Assembly: GCF_003545805.1 (NCBI RefSeq) | Contig: NZ_NMQR01000015.1 | Span: 1 to 64,000 of the forward strand | DNA length: 64,000 nt | From: Photorhabdus sp. CRCIA-P01 | GTDB taxonomy: Bacteria > Pseudomonadota > Gammaproteobacteria > Enterobacterales > Enterobacteriaceae | Direction: 5' to 3' | In this document: positions 1 through 9,443 of the stretch, piece by piece | Layout of the letters: the number at the start of each line of letters is the position of its first letter | Position numbering within the stretch: the stretch's first letter is position 1 | Made by a program: the position numbers and the translations under genes | The notes under the pieces: model-generated | The model's input: the letters and a program-made list of their open reading frames with translations, nothing else | What the model was told of the DNA's origin: nothing | Databases searched by the model: none

Positions 1-464
1 ATACAAGTCAAAACTAAAAATTTAGTATGATCATTATTCTGTATTATTATCACTTTTACAAAAGAATAAATAACTATATTGACTGTTGCTTACAGGATTA
101 TATGAATTTAAAAACATTGACGTCAAAAATGGTTATTTATCACATATAATGTTGTAACATAGTTATAAATAAATTGACAAAATAAAAAAATTATTTACAT
201 AAAAAATTAAAATCAATGCCACTTATATCAATAGCAATCGAAAAATATAAATATCCAACCTTAGAAAACTCATATAATAAAATATTTAGTTTAACTATAA
301 AAAGAAGAATATAAAAATCCCTCTTATTTACCGGTTAATAAAATTAGGGGAATAATGTTATAACTCAATATTAATCAACAAGTTATTTATTGAAAACGAT
401 AAACCTTACGCATGTAAAATTAAAGTAACTCTGATAGACTGATCAGAATTGAAAGAAAAATAAA
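1..464. other. AT-rich gene-free stretch
   Basis: No convincing ORF, RNA gene or strong hairpin is visible. The sequence is very AT-rich and is followed by an ERIC repeat. Confidence 0.5.
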
Positions 465-590
465 TATACCTAATAGATTTCGAGTTGCAGCGCGGCGGCA
501 AGTGAACGAATCTCCAGGAGCATAGATAACGATGTGACTGGGGTGAGTAAAAGCAGCCAACAAAGCAGCAGCTTGAAAGATGAAGGGTAT
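465..590 (+). repeat. ERIC/IRU element 1 (subtype A)
   Basis: This is a 126-bp imperfect palindrome with complementary TATACC and GGGTAT ends and a centre close to the ERIC consensus (CCAGGAGC, then GTGACTGGGGTGAG). One C-to-T change in the central stem leaves a G-U pair. It lies upstream of fbaB in the same orientation as element 2, so the pair brackets fbaB as direct repeats. Confidence 0.92.
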
Positions 591-887
591 AAACGCTATT
601 TTGATAAATTTATACCCGTTATCTTATTCCAAGAAAACTGTCTGTTTGCAAACGATAAGAATTACGAAAACATATAATCCAACCCATAAAGATCTTACGC
701 TTTCACCCCCATATCCCCTAAAGAATGGTAACGTCACTTTTGCACTAAATAGCCATTTTTCAGGTAATAAAATTCTCTTTAACCTCACACCTGAAGCGAT
801 CCACTACCACATCCCTCCCAATATAACTTGTTATCCTAAAAAGGATAAATGACAATCGATAGCATCTTTTCATAACTGGAGTAAGAC

Positions 888-1937
888 ATGACTGATATCG
901 CTAAGTTGTTAGGCAAAGATGCGGATAGTTTATTGCAACATCGTTGTAGTACCATTCCGAGTGAAAATCTTTATCTACCAGGCTCGGATTTTGTTGACCG
1001 CGTAATGATCGACAATAACCGACCCAATACGGTTCTGCGCTCCATGCAAACCTTGTTAAATCATGGTCGCCTTGCAGGTACGGGTTATTTGTCTATTTTG
1101 CCAGTGGATCAAGGTGTAGAACATTCTGCTGCCGCTTCTTTTGCAGCAAACCCACTCTATTTCGATCCAAAAAATATCGTTGAACTGGCTATTGAAGCCG
1201 GCTGTAACTGTGTTGCCTCTACTTATGGCGTGTTATCCGCTGTTTCTCGTCGTTATGCTCATAAGATCCCATTTCTGGTTAAACTGAACCACAATGAAGC
1301 ACTGAGCTATCCCGCTCAATATGATCAAACTTTATATGCCAGTGTTGAACAAGCATTCGAGATGGGCGCTGTTGCCGTTGGAGCAACAATTTACTTTGGT
1401 TCTATTGAATCACGGCGTCAAATTGAGGAAATTTCAGCCGCCTTTAAACGGGCGCATGAATTGGGCATGGTAACGGTATTGTGGGCCTACCTACGTAATT
1501 CCGCCTTCAAAAAAGAGGGAGTAGATTATCACTCCAGTGCAGACCTCACAGGCCAGGCTAACCATTTGGCAGCCACTATCGGTGCCGATATCGTTAAACA
1601 AAAAATGGCCGAAAATAATGGCGGCTATACGGCGATTGGCTTTGGTCATACCGATAAACGTGTTTACACTAATTTGACTACCGATCATCCTATCGATCTG
1701 GTCCGTTATCAGATAGCTAACTGCTACATGGGCCGCGCCGGTATGATTAACTCAGGTGGTGCATCCGGTAATAATGATTTGAGTGACTCCGTTCGTACCG
1801 CTGTCATTAATAAACGCGCTGGCGGTATGGGGCTAATCCTCGGCCGTAAGGCGTTCAAAAAATCCATGAAAGAAGGCGTTGAGCTGATTAATGCAGTTCA
1901 AGATGTCTATCTGGATAAGCAAGTCACTATAGCCTAA
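888..1937 (+). CDS. fbaB: Class I fructose-bisphosphate aldolase FbaB
   Basis: Cytosolic aldolase that reversibly splits fructose 1,6-bisphosphate into dihydroxyacetone phosphate and glyceraldehyde 3-phosphate through a Schiff base. The 349-residue product matches E. coli FbaB almost end to end in length and sequence, starting [13 protein letters not shown]. It belongs to the archaeal-type DhnA class I family rather than the zinc class II FbaA family. The lysine in GADIVKQK (about K237) is the expected Schiff-base residue, and [10 protein letters not shown] near residue 70 is a conserved phosphate-region motif. The ATG follows CTGGAGTAAGAC, a good ribosome site. It stands alone between two direct ERIC copies, so it is probably monocistronic. 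Confidence 0.97.
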   Translation: MTDIAKLLGKDADSLLQHRCSTIPSENLYLPGSDFVDRVMIDNNRPNTVLRSMQTLLNHGRLAGTGYLSILPVDQGVEHSAAASFAANPLYFDPKNIVELAIEAGCNCVASTYGVLSAVSRRYAHKIPFLVKLNHNEALSYPAQYDQTLYASVEQAFEMGAVAVGATIYFGSIESRRQIEEISAAFKRAHELGMVTVLWAYLRNSAFKKEGVDYHSSADLTGQANHLAATIGADIVKQKMAENNGGYTAIGFGHTDKRVYTNLTTDHPIDLVRYQIANCYMGRAGMINSGGASGNNDLSDSVRTAVINKRAGGMGLILGRKAFKKSMKEGVELINAVQDVYLDKQVTIA

Positions 1938-1964
1938 ATCACGCTTATCGCCGGTGATAATGAA

Positions 1965-2090
1965 TATACCTAATAGATTTCGAGTTACAGCGCGGCGGCA
2001 AGTGAACGAATCCCCAGGAGCATAGATAACTATGTGACTGGGGTGAGTGAAAGCAGCCAACAAAGCAGCAGCTTGAAAGATGAAGGGTAT
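1965..2090 (+). repeat. ERIC/IRU element 2 (subtype A)
   Basis: Full-length 126-bp copy with CCCCAG/CTGGGG central arms and TATACC/GGGTAT ends. It begins 28 bp after the fbaB stop and ends about 110 bp before the convergent end of thiD, so it lies in the 3' region between two convergent genes. Confidence 0.93.
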
Positions 2091-2202
2091 AGATCGTAAG
2101 TCGCTACCAAAGCTGAGTTATACTGCCCTCACAGCATAAACACCTTACTCGTCTTGTTCATTATCACTTTCTCACCAAATCCCGAAAACGCCAATCATAC
2201 TC

Positions 2203-3003
2203 TCACCACCACTGATGAAAATGGTGCACAGGCCCAATACCTTTTCCTACCTCTAACGAGTCCGCTTGTTCTAACGCCGTCTGGAGGTATGATTTGGCAA
2301 CAGGCAGTGTTGTCTGCCAATTCGAATAACGCGGACGCAAAGCGGCCAGTGCAGCGGAGAGCGTACACCCTGTACCATGTGTATGACGAGTATTAATTCT
2401 GGGCGCGGTAAAACGCCATTCTCCCTCAACAGTAAATAGCCAATCAGGGCTTTCATGTTCTGTAAGGTGCCCGCCTTTCAGTAAAACGGCTTCGCATCCT
2501 AGCGATAATAATTCACGCCCTTGTTTTTGCATCTCCGTTTCGGTTTTTGCTACAGAGCATTTCAATATCGCTGCGGCTTCCGGCAAATTTGGGGTAATCA
2601 ACGAAGCCTTCGGTAATAATCGTTCAACAACCTCGGAAACCGCTTCCGGCGCCAGCAACGGATCGCCACTTTTCGCAATCATTACCGTATCCAATACAAC
2701 ATAAGGAACGGAATAACGACTTATTGCGTCGGCAACAACAGCAACGTTGGCTGCATTAGATAACATGCCTATCTTAGCGCTATCAATTCTGATATCTGAC
2801 AACACAGATTCAAGCTGTGCCGCAACAAAAGTAGGATCGATATCATAAACAGATTGCACACCACAGGTATTTTGCGCAACAAGCGCTGTCATTACTGTTG
2901 TGCCATAAGCACCAAGTGCAGAGAAAGTTTTTAGGTCGGCTTGAATGCCAGCACCACCACTAGGATCAGTACCAGCAATTGTCAGTGAATTGATTCTTAT
3001 CAT
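2203..3003 (-). CDS. thiD: Hydroxymethylpyrimidine/phosphomethylpyrimidine kinase ThiD
   Basis: Ribokinase-fold kinase that phosphorylates HMP and then HMP-phosphate to HMP-pyrophosphate, the pyrimidine half of thiamine. The N-terminus (MIRINSLTIAGTDPSGGAG) holds the substrate-binding GTDPSGGAGIQAD motif, and HTHGTGCTLSAA near the C-terminus is the anion-hole and catalytic-base motif of the family. The 266-residue length is normal. A longer frame starts at 3036, but the ATG at 3003 is preceded by GGAAGGAGTACCT and gives the usual N-terminus. A TPP riboswitch lies directly upstream, so thiamine pyrophosphate should repress it. It stands alone here, without other thi genes. Confidence 0.95.
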   Translation of the reverse strand: MIRINSLTIAGTDPSGGAGIQADLKTFSALGAYGTTVMTALVAQNTCGVQSVYDIDPTFVAAQLESVLSDIRIDSAKIGMLSNAANVAVVADAISRYSVPYVVLDTVMIAKSGDPLLAPEAVSEVVERLLPKASLITPNLPEAAAILKCSVAKTETEMQKQGRELLSLGCEAVLLKGGHLTEHESPDWLFTVEGEWRFTAPRINTRHTHGTGCTLSAALAALRPRYSNWQTTLPVAKSYLQTALEQADSLEVGKGIGPVHHFHQWW

Positions 3004-3051
3004 AGGTACTCCTTCCAACCAGCAAAAGAAAAGCAAGTATCAGGAAAAAGA

Positions 3052-3133
3052 CACCTCGACTTCCCTACGCTGGCATTATCCAGATCAGGTATTACGGGTC
3101 CATCTCAGCTCAGCGAAGAGCGCCCCGAGTCAA
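3052..3133 (-). promoter_or_regulatory. TPP (THI-box) riboswitch
   Basis: Read on the minus strand, the segment carries the hallmark THI-box pieces in order: CTCGGGGCGCTC, CTGAGAT, ACCCGT, ACCTGATCTGGATAATGCCA, then GCGTAGGGA. It ends about 50 nt before the thiD start. No U-tract terminator follows, so control is probably at translation initiation. A separate imperfect hairpin (CACCCT/AGGGTG arms, 3142-3167) lies just upstream. Confidence 0.93.
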
Positions 3134-3176
3134 AACAAAAACACCCTATCAGATAACTAACAGGGTGATATCGGTA

Positions 3177-3302
3177 TATACCCGTTATCTTTCAAGTTGC
3201 CTCTTTGTTGGCTGCACTCACTCACCCCGGTCACATAGTTATCTATGCTCCCGGGGATTCGCTCCCTTGCCGTCGCGATGCATCTTGAAATCCATTGGGT
3301 AT
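3177..3302 (-). repeat. ERIC/IRU element 3 (subtype B)
   Basis: Full-length copy of the second ERIC subtype, with CCCCGG/CCGGGG central arms and a TTTCAAG outer arm instead of TTTCGAG. It lies between the thiD riboswitch and the end of the cspC-like gene, close to or overlapping the likely thiD promoter region. Confidence 0.9.
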
Positions 3303-3376
3303 GTCATTGTTGCCAATAAAAAATCAAACAGACAACAAATTTACTTCGTCAATCCAAAATGATTGACAAAAAGAAG

Positions 3377-3586
3377 TTATGCTGCTGTAACGTTTGCCGC
3401 AGAAGGACCTTTCTGACCGTCCTGAATTTCAAACTCAACTTTTTGACCTTCGGCCAGAGTTTTAAAACCCTCGCTCTGAATAGCGCTGAAATGTACAAAC
3501 ACATCTTTGCTACCATCAGCCGGAGTAATAAAACCAAAACCTTTAGATTCGTTGAACCACTTTACAGTACCAGTGATTTTTGCCAT
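3377..3586 (-). CDS. cspC: Cold-shock-family RNA chaperone, CspC/CspE type
   Basis: Single cold-shock (OB-fold) domain protein of 69 residues that binds single-stranded RNA and DNA and melts secondary structure. The RNP1 motif KGFGFI and RNP2 motif VFVHF are intact. By eye the sequence is closer to E. coli CspC ([22 protein letters not shown]) than to CspE, but this is a small paralogous family and the name is provisional. A good SD (AAGGAA) precedes the ATG, and the leader contains a small hairpin (GCCGTTCGGC). It is divergent from pagP, whereas in E. coli pagP (crcA) lies beside cspE. Confidence 0.93.
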   Translation of the reverse strand: MAKITGTVKWFNESKGFGFITPADGSKDVFVHFSAIQSEGFKTLAEGQKVEFEIQDGQKGPSAANVTAA

Positions 3587-4184
3587 TTTAAGAATTTCCT
3601 TTGGATCACTTAATTCTAATTCGCCGTTCGGCGCAACATAAAAACTAGAGCAAGTTGCTGCTATTAACAGAACCCTATAACAGAACCCTACCTCGTTTAC
3701 CCGAACGATTTATCACATATTCTTAATATGATGGCAAGCCATTTTTTATCAGCTATGGAGCTAACGCACATATTTAAAATTCTTAACAACAATTATTGTT
3801 TAACATAGCTGCAAAAATTTGAAAATCCAAGGTTATCCTAATTAGCTTACAGTTTATCCACTCAACAAAACCCCAGATAACATAAATAACGCTAATTTAT
3901 TTTGCCTATCTTATTATTGGATTTTTTATATCGCTAGTATGTCCATAGAAACCAATCCCTACAGTTTGTAGTGAAAAAAATCAACACACTTCCAATATTA
4001 GTCAACTAAAATATCAGTATTAAATATACCCAGCTAATACCTATCACATCTTAATATTAATTTTTCGTTTAACTTTTATTGAAAATAGCAAGAGTAGAAT
4101 TCCTGAATTTAGATGTTTGTCATATTTTACGTGATACAGAGGATCTTCCCAATTTATGTCGTCGGGAAATTGGAGCAATAAATA
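3587..4184. other. Divergent intergenic region, cspC leader and pagP promoter
   Basis: About 600 bp of AT-rich sequence between divergent cspC-like and pagP genes. It should hold the csp leader on the minus strand and the pagP promoter. No convincing PhoP box pair was found; a GTTTA half-site occurs near 4066 without a good partner. Confidence 0.4.
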
Positions 4185-4808
4185 ATGAAGTTTGATTTAA
4201 CCGCAGCCTGTACCCTATCCGCTACTCTTTTAGTCTCATCTGGGACAGTGTTTGCAACAACGGCAGATACTGCTAACAAATCATTAAAAACCACTGAATC
4301 CCACACACTGATCAGTTATGGCAACAATTCAGGCAGTTTATGGGAAAAATTCAACAATAATGTCGCTCTCACCTGGGATGAACCCAATAATGAACTTTAT
4401 CTGCCGGTAATGACTTGGCATAACAGACATACCTACGATAAGGAGAAAACCGATAAATATAATGAGCGACCCTGGGGTTTCGGCTATGGTAAATATCGTT
4501 ATGACGAAGACAATGATTGGCATTCCCTTTATGCAATGGCTTTTATGGATTCTCATAACCGTTTGGAACCCATCGTTGGCTATGGATTTCAGAAGATGTG
4601 GATACCCGGTGATTTAGATGGTTTCCGAATGGGAATTGGTTTCACTCTGAGCGTTACAGCTCGTCATGATTATTATTATGTCCCTATTCCACTCCCATTA
4701 CCGTTATTCTCCATAGAATATGATCGGTTATCGTTTCAAGGAACGTACATTCCCGGCACATATAACAACGGTAATGTACTCTTCGCTTGGTTACGTTGGC
4801 AGTGGTAA
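4185..4808 (+). CDS. pagP: Lipid A palmitoyltransferase PagP
   Basis: Outer-membrane enzyme that transfers palmitate from phospholipid to lipid A, which raises resistance to cationic peptides. The 207-residue product begins with a signal peptide ending near SSGTVFA. The rest is an eight-stranded barrel with family signatures: the W-H of MTWHNRHTYD, D-S in AFMDSHNRLEP (the catalytic Asp-Ser), the GYGFQKMW strand and an aromatic C-terminus ending LRWQW. It is probably under PhoPQ, which is encoded at 23.2-25.4 kb, but this rests on other species and not on a site seen here. A strong terminator follows. Confidence 0.95.
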   Translation: MKFDLTAACTLSATLLVSSGTVFATTADTANKSLKTTESHTLISYGNNSGSLWEKFNNNVALTWDEPNNELYLPVMTWHNRHTYDKEKTDKYNERPWGFGYGKYRYDEDNDWHSLYAMAFMDSHNRLEPIVGYGFQKMWIPGDLDGFRMGIGFTLSVTARHDYYYVPIPLPLPLFSIEYDRLSFQGTYIPGTYNNGNVLFAWLRWQW

Positions 4809-4817
4809 CCGGATAAA

Positions 4818-4853
4818 AAATACCAGGCTGCGTGACATCAGCCTGGTATTTTT
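4818..4853 (+). terminator. Rho-independent terminator of pagP (bidirectional)
   Basis: Stem of about 12 bp (AATACCAGGCTG paired with CAGCCTGGTATT) followed by TTT on the plus strand and an A-rich run on the other side. It can therefore also stop the convergent pheP transcript. Confidence 0.88.
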
Positions 4854-4875
4854 ATAGTGATAATCCAAGTATATG

Positions 4876-6255
4876 TTATCCCTGCTCCTCTGTTTTCATT
4901 TTATCACGGCGGGAATGGGACATTAAAAACCCAATCCATAACACCCCCACCCAAAATGGCATCAGGATGACTGAAATACGGATGCTATCCATCATCAAAA
5001 TAATGACAAGTATAAAGGTAAGGAAAACCAGACACAGATAATTACCGAATGGATACCAAAATGCCTTAAATGACGGCTCTATCCCCTGTTTAACTTTTTC
5101 TGCCCGGAATTTTAAATGCGCCATACAGATCATGACCCAATTAATCACCAACGTTGTTACCACCAACGCCATTAATAACTCAAATGCTTTACCCGGCATC
5201 ACATAATTGATCAATACGCCAATGGACGTTGCCAAAGCAGATATAACAATAGCTCTGATAGGAACACCACTCTCATTAACTCTTTTCAACATCCCAGGAG
5301 CATTGCCTTGTTTTGCTAAACCGTACAGCATTCGGCTGTTGCAATACACACCGCTGTTATAAACGGATAATGCAGCAGTCAGGACAACAATATTCAGAAC
5401 GTTAGCCACCCAGAAACTATCCAGGTTGTGAAAAATCATAACAAATGGGCTTTCACCTTCAACGACATTGCCCCACGGATAAAGCGACAACAACACGGTC
5501 AGAGAACCGATATAGAAAATCAATATTCTGTATACCACCTGATTAGTGGCCTTAGGAATACTAATACGTGGATTTTCCGCTTCTGCCGCGGTAATACCCA
5601 CCAGTTCCAACCCACCAAAAGAGAACATGATTACAGCCATTGCCATAATAAGGCTGGAGATCCCATTAGGCATAAAGCCGCCATGCTGCCAAAGGTTAGT
5701 AATACTGGCTTGGGGTCCGCCGTTTCCGCTGACTAACAGGTAAGCACCAAAAACAATCATACAGATAATTGCGGTCACTTTAATGATGGAAAACCAAAAT
5801 TCTGTTTCACCATATAACCGGACATTAATTAAATTCACCGTATTAATTAAAACAAAGAAGACGGTTGCAGAAACCCAGGTTGGAATATCAGGCCACCAAT
5901 AGTGGATGTACATTCCCACAGCCGTTAATTCAGCCATTCCGACCAGAGTAAACATCGCCCAGTAATTCCAGCCTGATAAAAACCCGGGAAAATCGCCCCA
6001 ATATTTATACGCAAAATGACTAAACGACCCCGCTACAGGCTCCTCGACTACCATCTCTCCTAGCTGACGCATAATCAGAAATGCAATAAAACCTGCGATA
6101 GCGTATCCTAAAATTACGGAGGGGCCTGCCATTTTTATGGTTTGTGCGATACCGAGAAACAACCCAGTCCCAACAGACCCCCCCAAAGCAATAAGTTGAA
6201 TATGCCGGTTTTTTAAACCGCGTTTAAGTGTTGACCGCTGCGATTGTCCTACCAT
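4876..6255 (-). CDS. pheP: Phenylalanine/aromatic amino acid permease, PheP type
   Basis: Inner-membrane APC-superfamily proton symporter with about 12 membrane segments. The N-terminal LKRGLKNRHIQLIALGG and the MRQLGEMVVEEPVAGSFSHFA signature are diagnostic of the AroP/PheP/LysP group. Details favour PheP over AroP: MFTLVGMAELTAVG, VRLYGETEFWFS, SPFVMIFHNLDSF and YPFGNYLC. A start at 6273 adds six residues, but AGAGGA stands just before the ATG at 6255, giving 459 residues, one more than E. coli PheP. It ends against the bidirectional terminator of pagP. Choosing between phenylalanine and general aromatic transport from sequence is not certain. Confidence 0.88.
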   Translation of the reverse strand: MVGQSQRSTLKRGLKNRHIQLIALGGSVGTGLFLGIAQTIKMAGPSVILGYAIAGFIAFLIMRQLGEMVVEEPVAGSFSHFAYKYWGDFPGFLSGWNYWAMFTLVGMAELTAVGMYIHYWWPDIPTWVSATVFFVLINTVNLINVRLYGETEFWFSIIKVTAIICMIVFGAYLLVSGNGGPQASITNLWQHGGFMPNGISSLIMAMAVIMFSFGGLELVGITAAEAENPRISIPKATNQVVYRILIFYIGSLTVLLSLYPWGNVVEGESPFVMIFHNLDSFWVANVLNIVVLTAALSVYNSGVYCNSRMLYGLAKQGNAPGMLKRVNESGVPIRAIVISALATSIGVLINYVMPGKAFELLMALVVTTLVINWVMICMAHLKFRAEKVKQGIEPSFKAFWYPFGNYLCLVFLTFILVIILMMDSIRISVILMPFWVGVLWIGFLMSHSRRDKMKTEEQG

Positions 6256-6746
6256 CTTGTCCTCTTGATACAACTTCTATCTTGTTATTAGTGGGAAAAC
6301 AACCGCTTCCCCTTATCTGCTTTATTCAAAGCAGACAAAACACCAGCTTTAAAGGGTGGATATTGAAGATATATGTTAGCACAGATATATGACGGGAAAA
6401 TGGCTGATGAGTATCAGCAACTAATCAGAAAGGCAGATATCGAGTCACGGAACAAATACCTGAATCAAACTGTTCCCCCTGATCACAATAGCTATCCAAA
6501 GCTAACAGGTACAAGAACAGACATATTCCAAGTAATACTAAGATTGCAATGGTTTTTTTTATGTCCAATTCTATTTCCTTCAAGTTCGGTCAGAACGCAA
6601 TTCGTTAAGAATAAAGTTGGAAAATGATATTTTACAACAATGAAACAAGAAAAATATTCATCCTGTGCTTTCATTGTGAAAAAACCGTACCGGCAACAGT
6701 ATGCATGCTAACAATGTAATCAGAACGCATTTAAACAAATACTAAC
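6256..6746. other. Intergenic region upstream of pheP
   Basis: Presumably holds the pheP promoter. An 84-codon plus-strand frame at 6373 has no recognisable similarity or ribosome site and is not called. No strong operator was recognised. Confidence 0.4.
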
Positions 6747-6872
6747 TATACCCTTCATCTTTCAAGCTGCTGCTTTGTTGGCTGCTTTCACTCACCCCAG
6801 TCACATCGTTATCTATGCTCCTGGGGATTCGTTCATTTGCCGCCGCGCTGCAACTCGAAATCTATTAGGTAG
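6747..6872 (-). repeat. ERIC/IRU element 4 (subtype A)
   Basis: Full-length minus-strand copy with CCCCAG/CTGGGG arms. It ends about 140 bp before the start of the AraC-family gene and could lie in that gene's promoter or leader. Confidence 0.92.
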
Positions 6873-7009
6873 ATGTGGATTCTATTCGCTATAACAAAAA
6901 AATCAATTGTCACATTCAGTTACAATTTAAATCGTTATGTCAAGGCTTTGTCATCTTTAGAAAAAGTTGTGTATACTTCCTTTCACTTTCAACCAGACCA
7001 AAATTGTTA

Positions 7010-7393
7010 ATGCCACAGGATAATCACTTAGCACTTGTATGCGCTCTCAGCAAATGGATTGAGAATCACCTTGGCCGGGTAATCCACTTGGAAGAACTGG
7101 CAACTTACTCCGGTTACTCGCTTTGGCACATGCAGAAAATATTCAAGGAAGTCACCGGAATTTCTCTTGGTAAATATATCCGCCAGCGACGCCTGGCCGG
7201 CGCTGTTCATCTTTTAAGAAACAGCACGTTGCCTATTTTTGATATCGCCCTGGATTTCGGCTTTGGTTCTCAATCTCATTTCACTTACATGTTCCGCAAA
7301 GAGTATGGCATCACTCCCTACGATTTCCGGCAGAATCCAGAGATTGAGCTCGAAGTTAAATTACCTCTGCATTTCACTACTAGCCGTTCGTGA
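7010..7393 (+). CDS. AraC-family regulator, MarA/SoxS/Rob-like
   Basis: A 127-residue protein consisting only of the AraC-type DNA-binding domain, like MarA and SoxS, with no ligand-binding domain. Helix-turn-helix 1 is around IHLEELATYSGYSLWHMQKI and helix-turn-helix 2 around LPIFDIALDFGFGSQSHFTY, followed by the conserved FRKEYGITPYDFR. The open frame extends upstream to 6875 at the edge of the ERIC, but that part is not AraC-like. The ATG at 7010 gives the compact MarA-like architecture. Regulators of this shape usually control multidrug efflux and oxidative-stress genes; the target here is unknown. The next plus-strand frame (7415-7618) looks spurious. Confidence 0.85.
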   Translation: MPQDNHLALVCALSKWIENHLGRVIHLEELATYSGYSLWHMQKIFKEVTGISLGKYIRQRRLAGAVHLLRNSTLPIFDIALDFGFGSQSHFTYMFRKEYGITPYDFRQNPEIELEVKLPLHFTTSRS

Positions 7394-7695
7394 CGCGATA
7401 ACCAGAGAACAACATTGAAACGGGCAAATACCCAACAAATGCAACTGTGCTTTCCGGTGAAAGGCAATCCGGTGAAAAACAAAGAGCTTCAACCTTTGTG
7501 TTCCGACCTTTTATTTGATGCCAGATACAATACTTCCCTTAACAAGGCTCTCTGGGTTTCATGGTTAGATGGACAGAGAGCTCTGTCGAATTTTTTAACG
7601 GCACTTGGCTTCCGTTAATATGAATTTGAAAAAACGGACAAACCTGATGCCAGTACCTTTGATATTTCATCCCTAATATTTTGATTCAATGGGTA
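7394..7695. other. Intergenic stretch, no gene supported
   Basis: A 67-codon frame (7415-7618) is present but has no motif and no clear ribosome site. The duplicated CCGGTGAAA near 7455-7480 is the only feature seen. Confidence 0.35.
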
Positions 7696-8601
7696 TCATC
7701 TAGTTTTCGTCGCTAACCAACAAACAATTGATCCTACGGTAACCATTAGCACGCCTTGCCAAAATGAAAAAGAGAGTACAGTGCTAAGAAGCAATGATGA
7801 AAAAGCCGTAGATATAATCGGCGTGAAATAAGATAGTGTAGCCAATAATGCAACATGTCCCCTGATGATCGCAACGGTCCAGGCGGCATTCGCCACCCCC
7901 ATAACCGCGCCAGCAAACAATAATATGCTAACGCTACGTAGGTTTATCACCATTTCAGGAGGAGATGTGAAAAAATATTGAATCCATAATGCAAAAGCCG
8001 TCAGGATAAAAAATAACGACATGCCATTCTTACCTGCCGCCATTATTTTTGTAATGTTACAATACACCGCCCAAATAATTGCTCCCGCAAAAACCAGTCC
8101 ATAGCTTAATGGGTTGCTTTGGATATTTCCTACCATCTGTCTGAGTGACCAGCCATTATCACCACTCATCACCCAACCGATCCCCAGAATAGACAATAAT
8201 AAACCAGGATATAACCACCCGTTCACTTTCTGCTTATTAATAATCACTGCGAGTAAAACAGTAAAACCTGGCCATAGGTAGTTAACCATACCCAACTCAA
8301 TTGCTTGAGCACGATTATTAGCAAAGCCTAATGCAAGTGATAAACAGATTTCATAACTGACAAATAACAAACTGCCAAGCCATAAATAGACTCTGGGAAA
8401 GGTGCTGATTTTTGGGAAGCCTATTAGCGGAATCAGAAAGATTGATCCAACAGTATAAATCAGTGCTGCGCCACCTACAGGCCCAAAATCTTCACTCACA
8501 TTTCTTATCAACCCAACGATTGTACTCCACAATACAATCGCCAATATTCCGTACAGGGTCGCTTTGTATTGTTCTATCCTTGTTTTCACATCTATCCCCA
8601 T
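7696..8601 (-). CDS. yddG: Aromatic amino acid exporter YddG (DMT superfamily)
   Basis: Inner-membrane exporter of about 10 helices (two EamA repeats) that removes excess phenylalanine, tyrosine and tryptophan. The 301-residue product matches E. coli YddG through ATLYGILAIVLWSTIVGLIR, GPVGGAALIYT, LLFVSYEICLSLALGFANN, QAIELGMVNYLWPG and the C-terminal SFSFWQGVLMV. The N-terminus is a few residues longer than in E. coli. It lies 8 bp downstream of the DUF2165 gene on the same strand, so the two are probably co-transcribed. With pheP nearby, both uptake and export of aromatic amino acids are represented in this region. Confidence 0.93.
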   Translation of the reverse strand: MGIDVKTRIEQYKATLYGILAIVLWSTIVGLIRNVSEDFGPVGGAALIYTVGSIFLIPLIGFPKISTFPRVYLWLGSLLFVSYEICLSLALGFANNRAQAIELGMVNYLWPGFTVLLAVIINKQKVNGWLYPGLLLSILGIGWVMSGDNGWSLRQMVGNIQSNPLSYGLVFAGAIIWAVYCNITKIMAAGKNGMSLFFILTAFALWIQYFFTSPPEMVINLRSVSILLFAGAVMGVANAAWTVAIIRGHVALLATLSYFTPIISTAFSSLLLSTVLSFSFWQGVLMVTVGSIVCWLATKTR

Positions 8602-8609
8602 ATTTGTTC

Positions 8610-9104
8610 TTATTCTCGCTCTTTGTCATCCTGAATCAAATAAATCAGTACCAGAATGATAGTGACAAAAAAATGGAAAGCACTAGATACACCGTTCCAC
8701 TGTTTAGACATCCACATGCCAAACCATTCGCCACCAATTGACATGAATGCCATCTGCCAAGTCAAGAACCCCAAGGTCAGACCCGCTATCGCCATCGCCT
8801 TCTTTTTATTAAAGATAGCAGCCTTAGATTTTAAATTTACCAGTAAATGAATACCGCCAATCCAACATAACACCGCCGTTAAAGTTTCTAAAGAAATAAT
8901 GACAATATAACCAATGTGATGTAGCAACGGTGAATGAATTGCACGATAGGTAATAGTCGTATCTGGGAAAATGGTATCCATCATTAATACATGCTGTACA
9001 AATGCAAAATTAGTCGCATAATCTGTAATATTGCCAAAGGCAGCTAATGTCGCAAACAAAGCTATTGCAAAAATCATCAAAGTTTTAGATAAGCGAATAA
9101 TCAT
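8610..9104 (-). CDS. DUF2165 small integral membrane protein
   Basis: A 164-residue predicted inner-membrane protein with four hydrophobic helices (about residues 8-27, 60-85, 103-125 and 138-158). FGNITDYATNFAFVQHVL and WQMAFMSIGGEWFGMW are typical of the DUF2165 family, whose function is unknown. It lies immediately upstream of yddG on the same strand with 8 bp between them, so an operon is likely. Any role in amino-acid export is guilt by association only. Confidence 0.85.
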   Translation of the reverse strand: MIIRLSKTLMIFAIALFATLAAFGNITDYATNFAFVQHVLMMDTIFPDTTITYRAIHSPLLHHIGYIVIISLETLTAVLCWIGGIHLLVNLKSKAAIFNKKKAMAIAGLTLGFLTWQMAFMSIGGEWFGMWMSKQWNGVSSAFHFFVTIILVLIYLIQDDKERE

Positions 9105-9160
9105 TTGTCAAGTTCTCAAAGAATGGTTTAAGTACTAAAAAGATCATAAAGAACACAAAC

Positions 9161-9287
9161 TATACCCTATGGATTTCAAGATGCATCGCGACGGCAAAGG
9201 AGAGAATCCCCGGGAGCATAGATAACTATGTGACCGGGATGAGCGAGTGCAGCCAACAAAGAGGCAACTTGAAAGATAACGGGTATA
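9161..9287 (+). repeat. ERIC/IRU element 5 (subtype B)
   Basis: Full-length subtype B copy with CCCCGG/CCGGGA arms, a TTTCAAG outer arm and TATACCC/GGGTATA ends. It lies between the divergent DUF2165 and DUF805 genes. Confidence 0.9.
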
Positions 9288-9443
9288 CCATATAATTTAA
9301 CAATCATCACCTTATTTCCACATATTTAATCTTAAAATTACGTTCAAAATATTCTCATCTAATATCTGATTGATATTTTTCTGTTCATACCATCATTAGA
9401 TCAGTTATTATCTGATCCATTGTTATTTACCTGACTATTATTT

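Noticed and set aside
580-852. 90-codon plus-strand frame upstream of fbaB
   Set aside because: It begins inside the ERIC repeat, has no ribosome site or motif, and occupies the fbaB promoter region.
3587-4184. Possible PhoP box before pagP
   Set aside because: Only one GTTTA half-site was seen, without a correctly spaced partner.
6373-6627. 84-codon plus-strand frame upstream of pheP
   Set aside because: No coding character, motif or ribosome site; it lies in an AT-rich promoter region.
7415-7618. 67-codon frame after the AraC-family gene
   Set aside because: No recognisable domain and no convincing start; probably chance.
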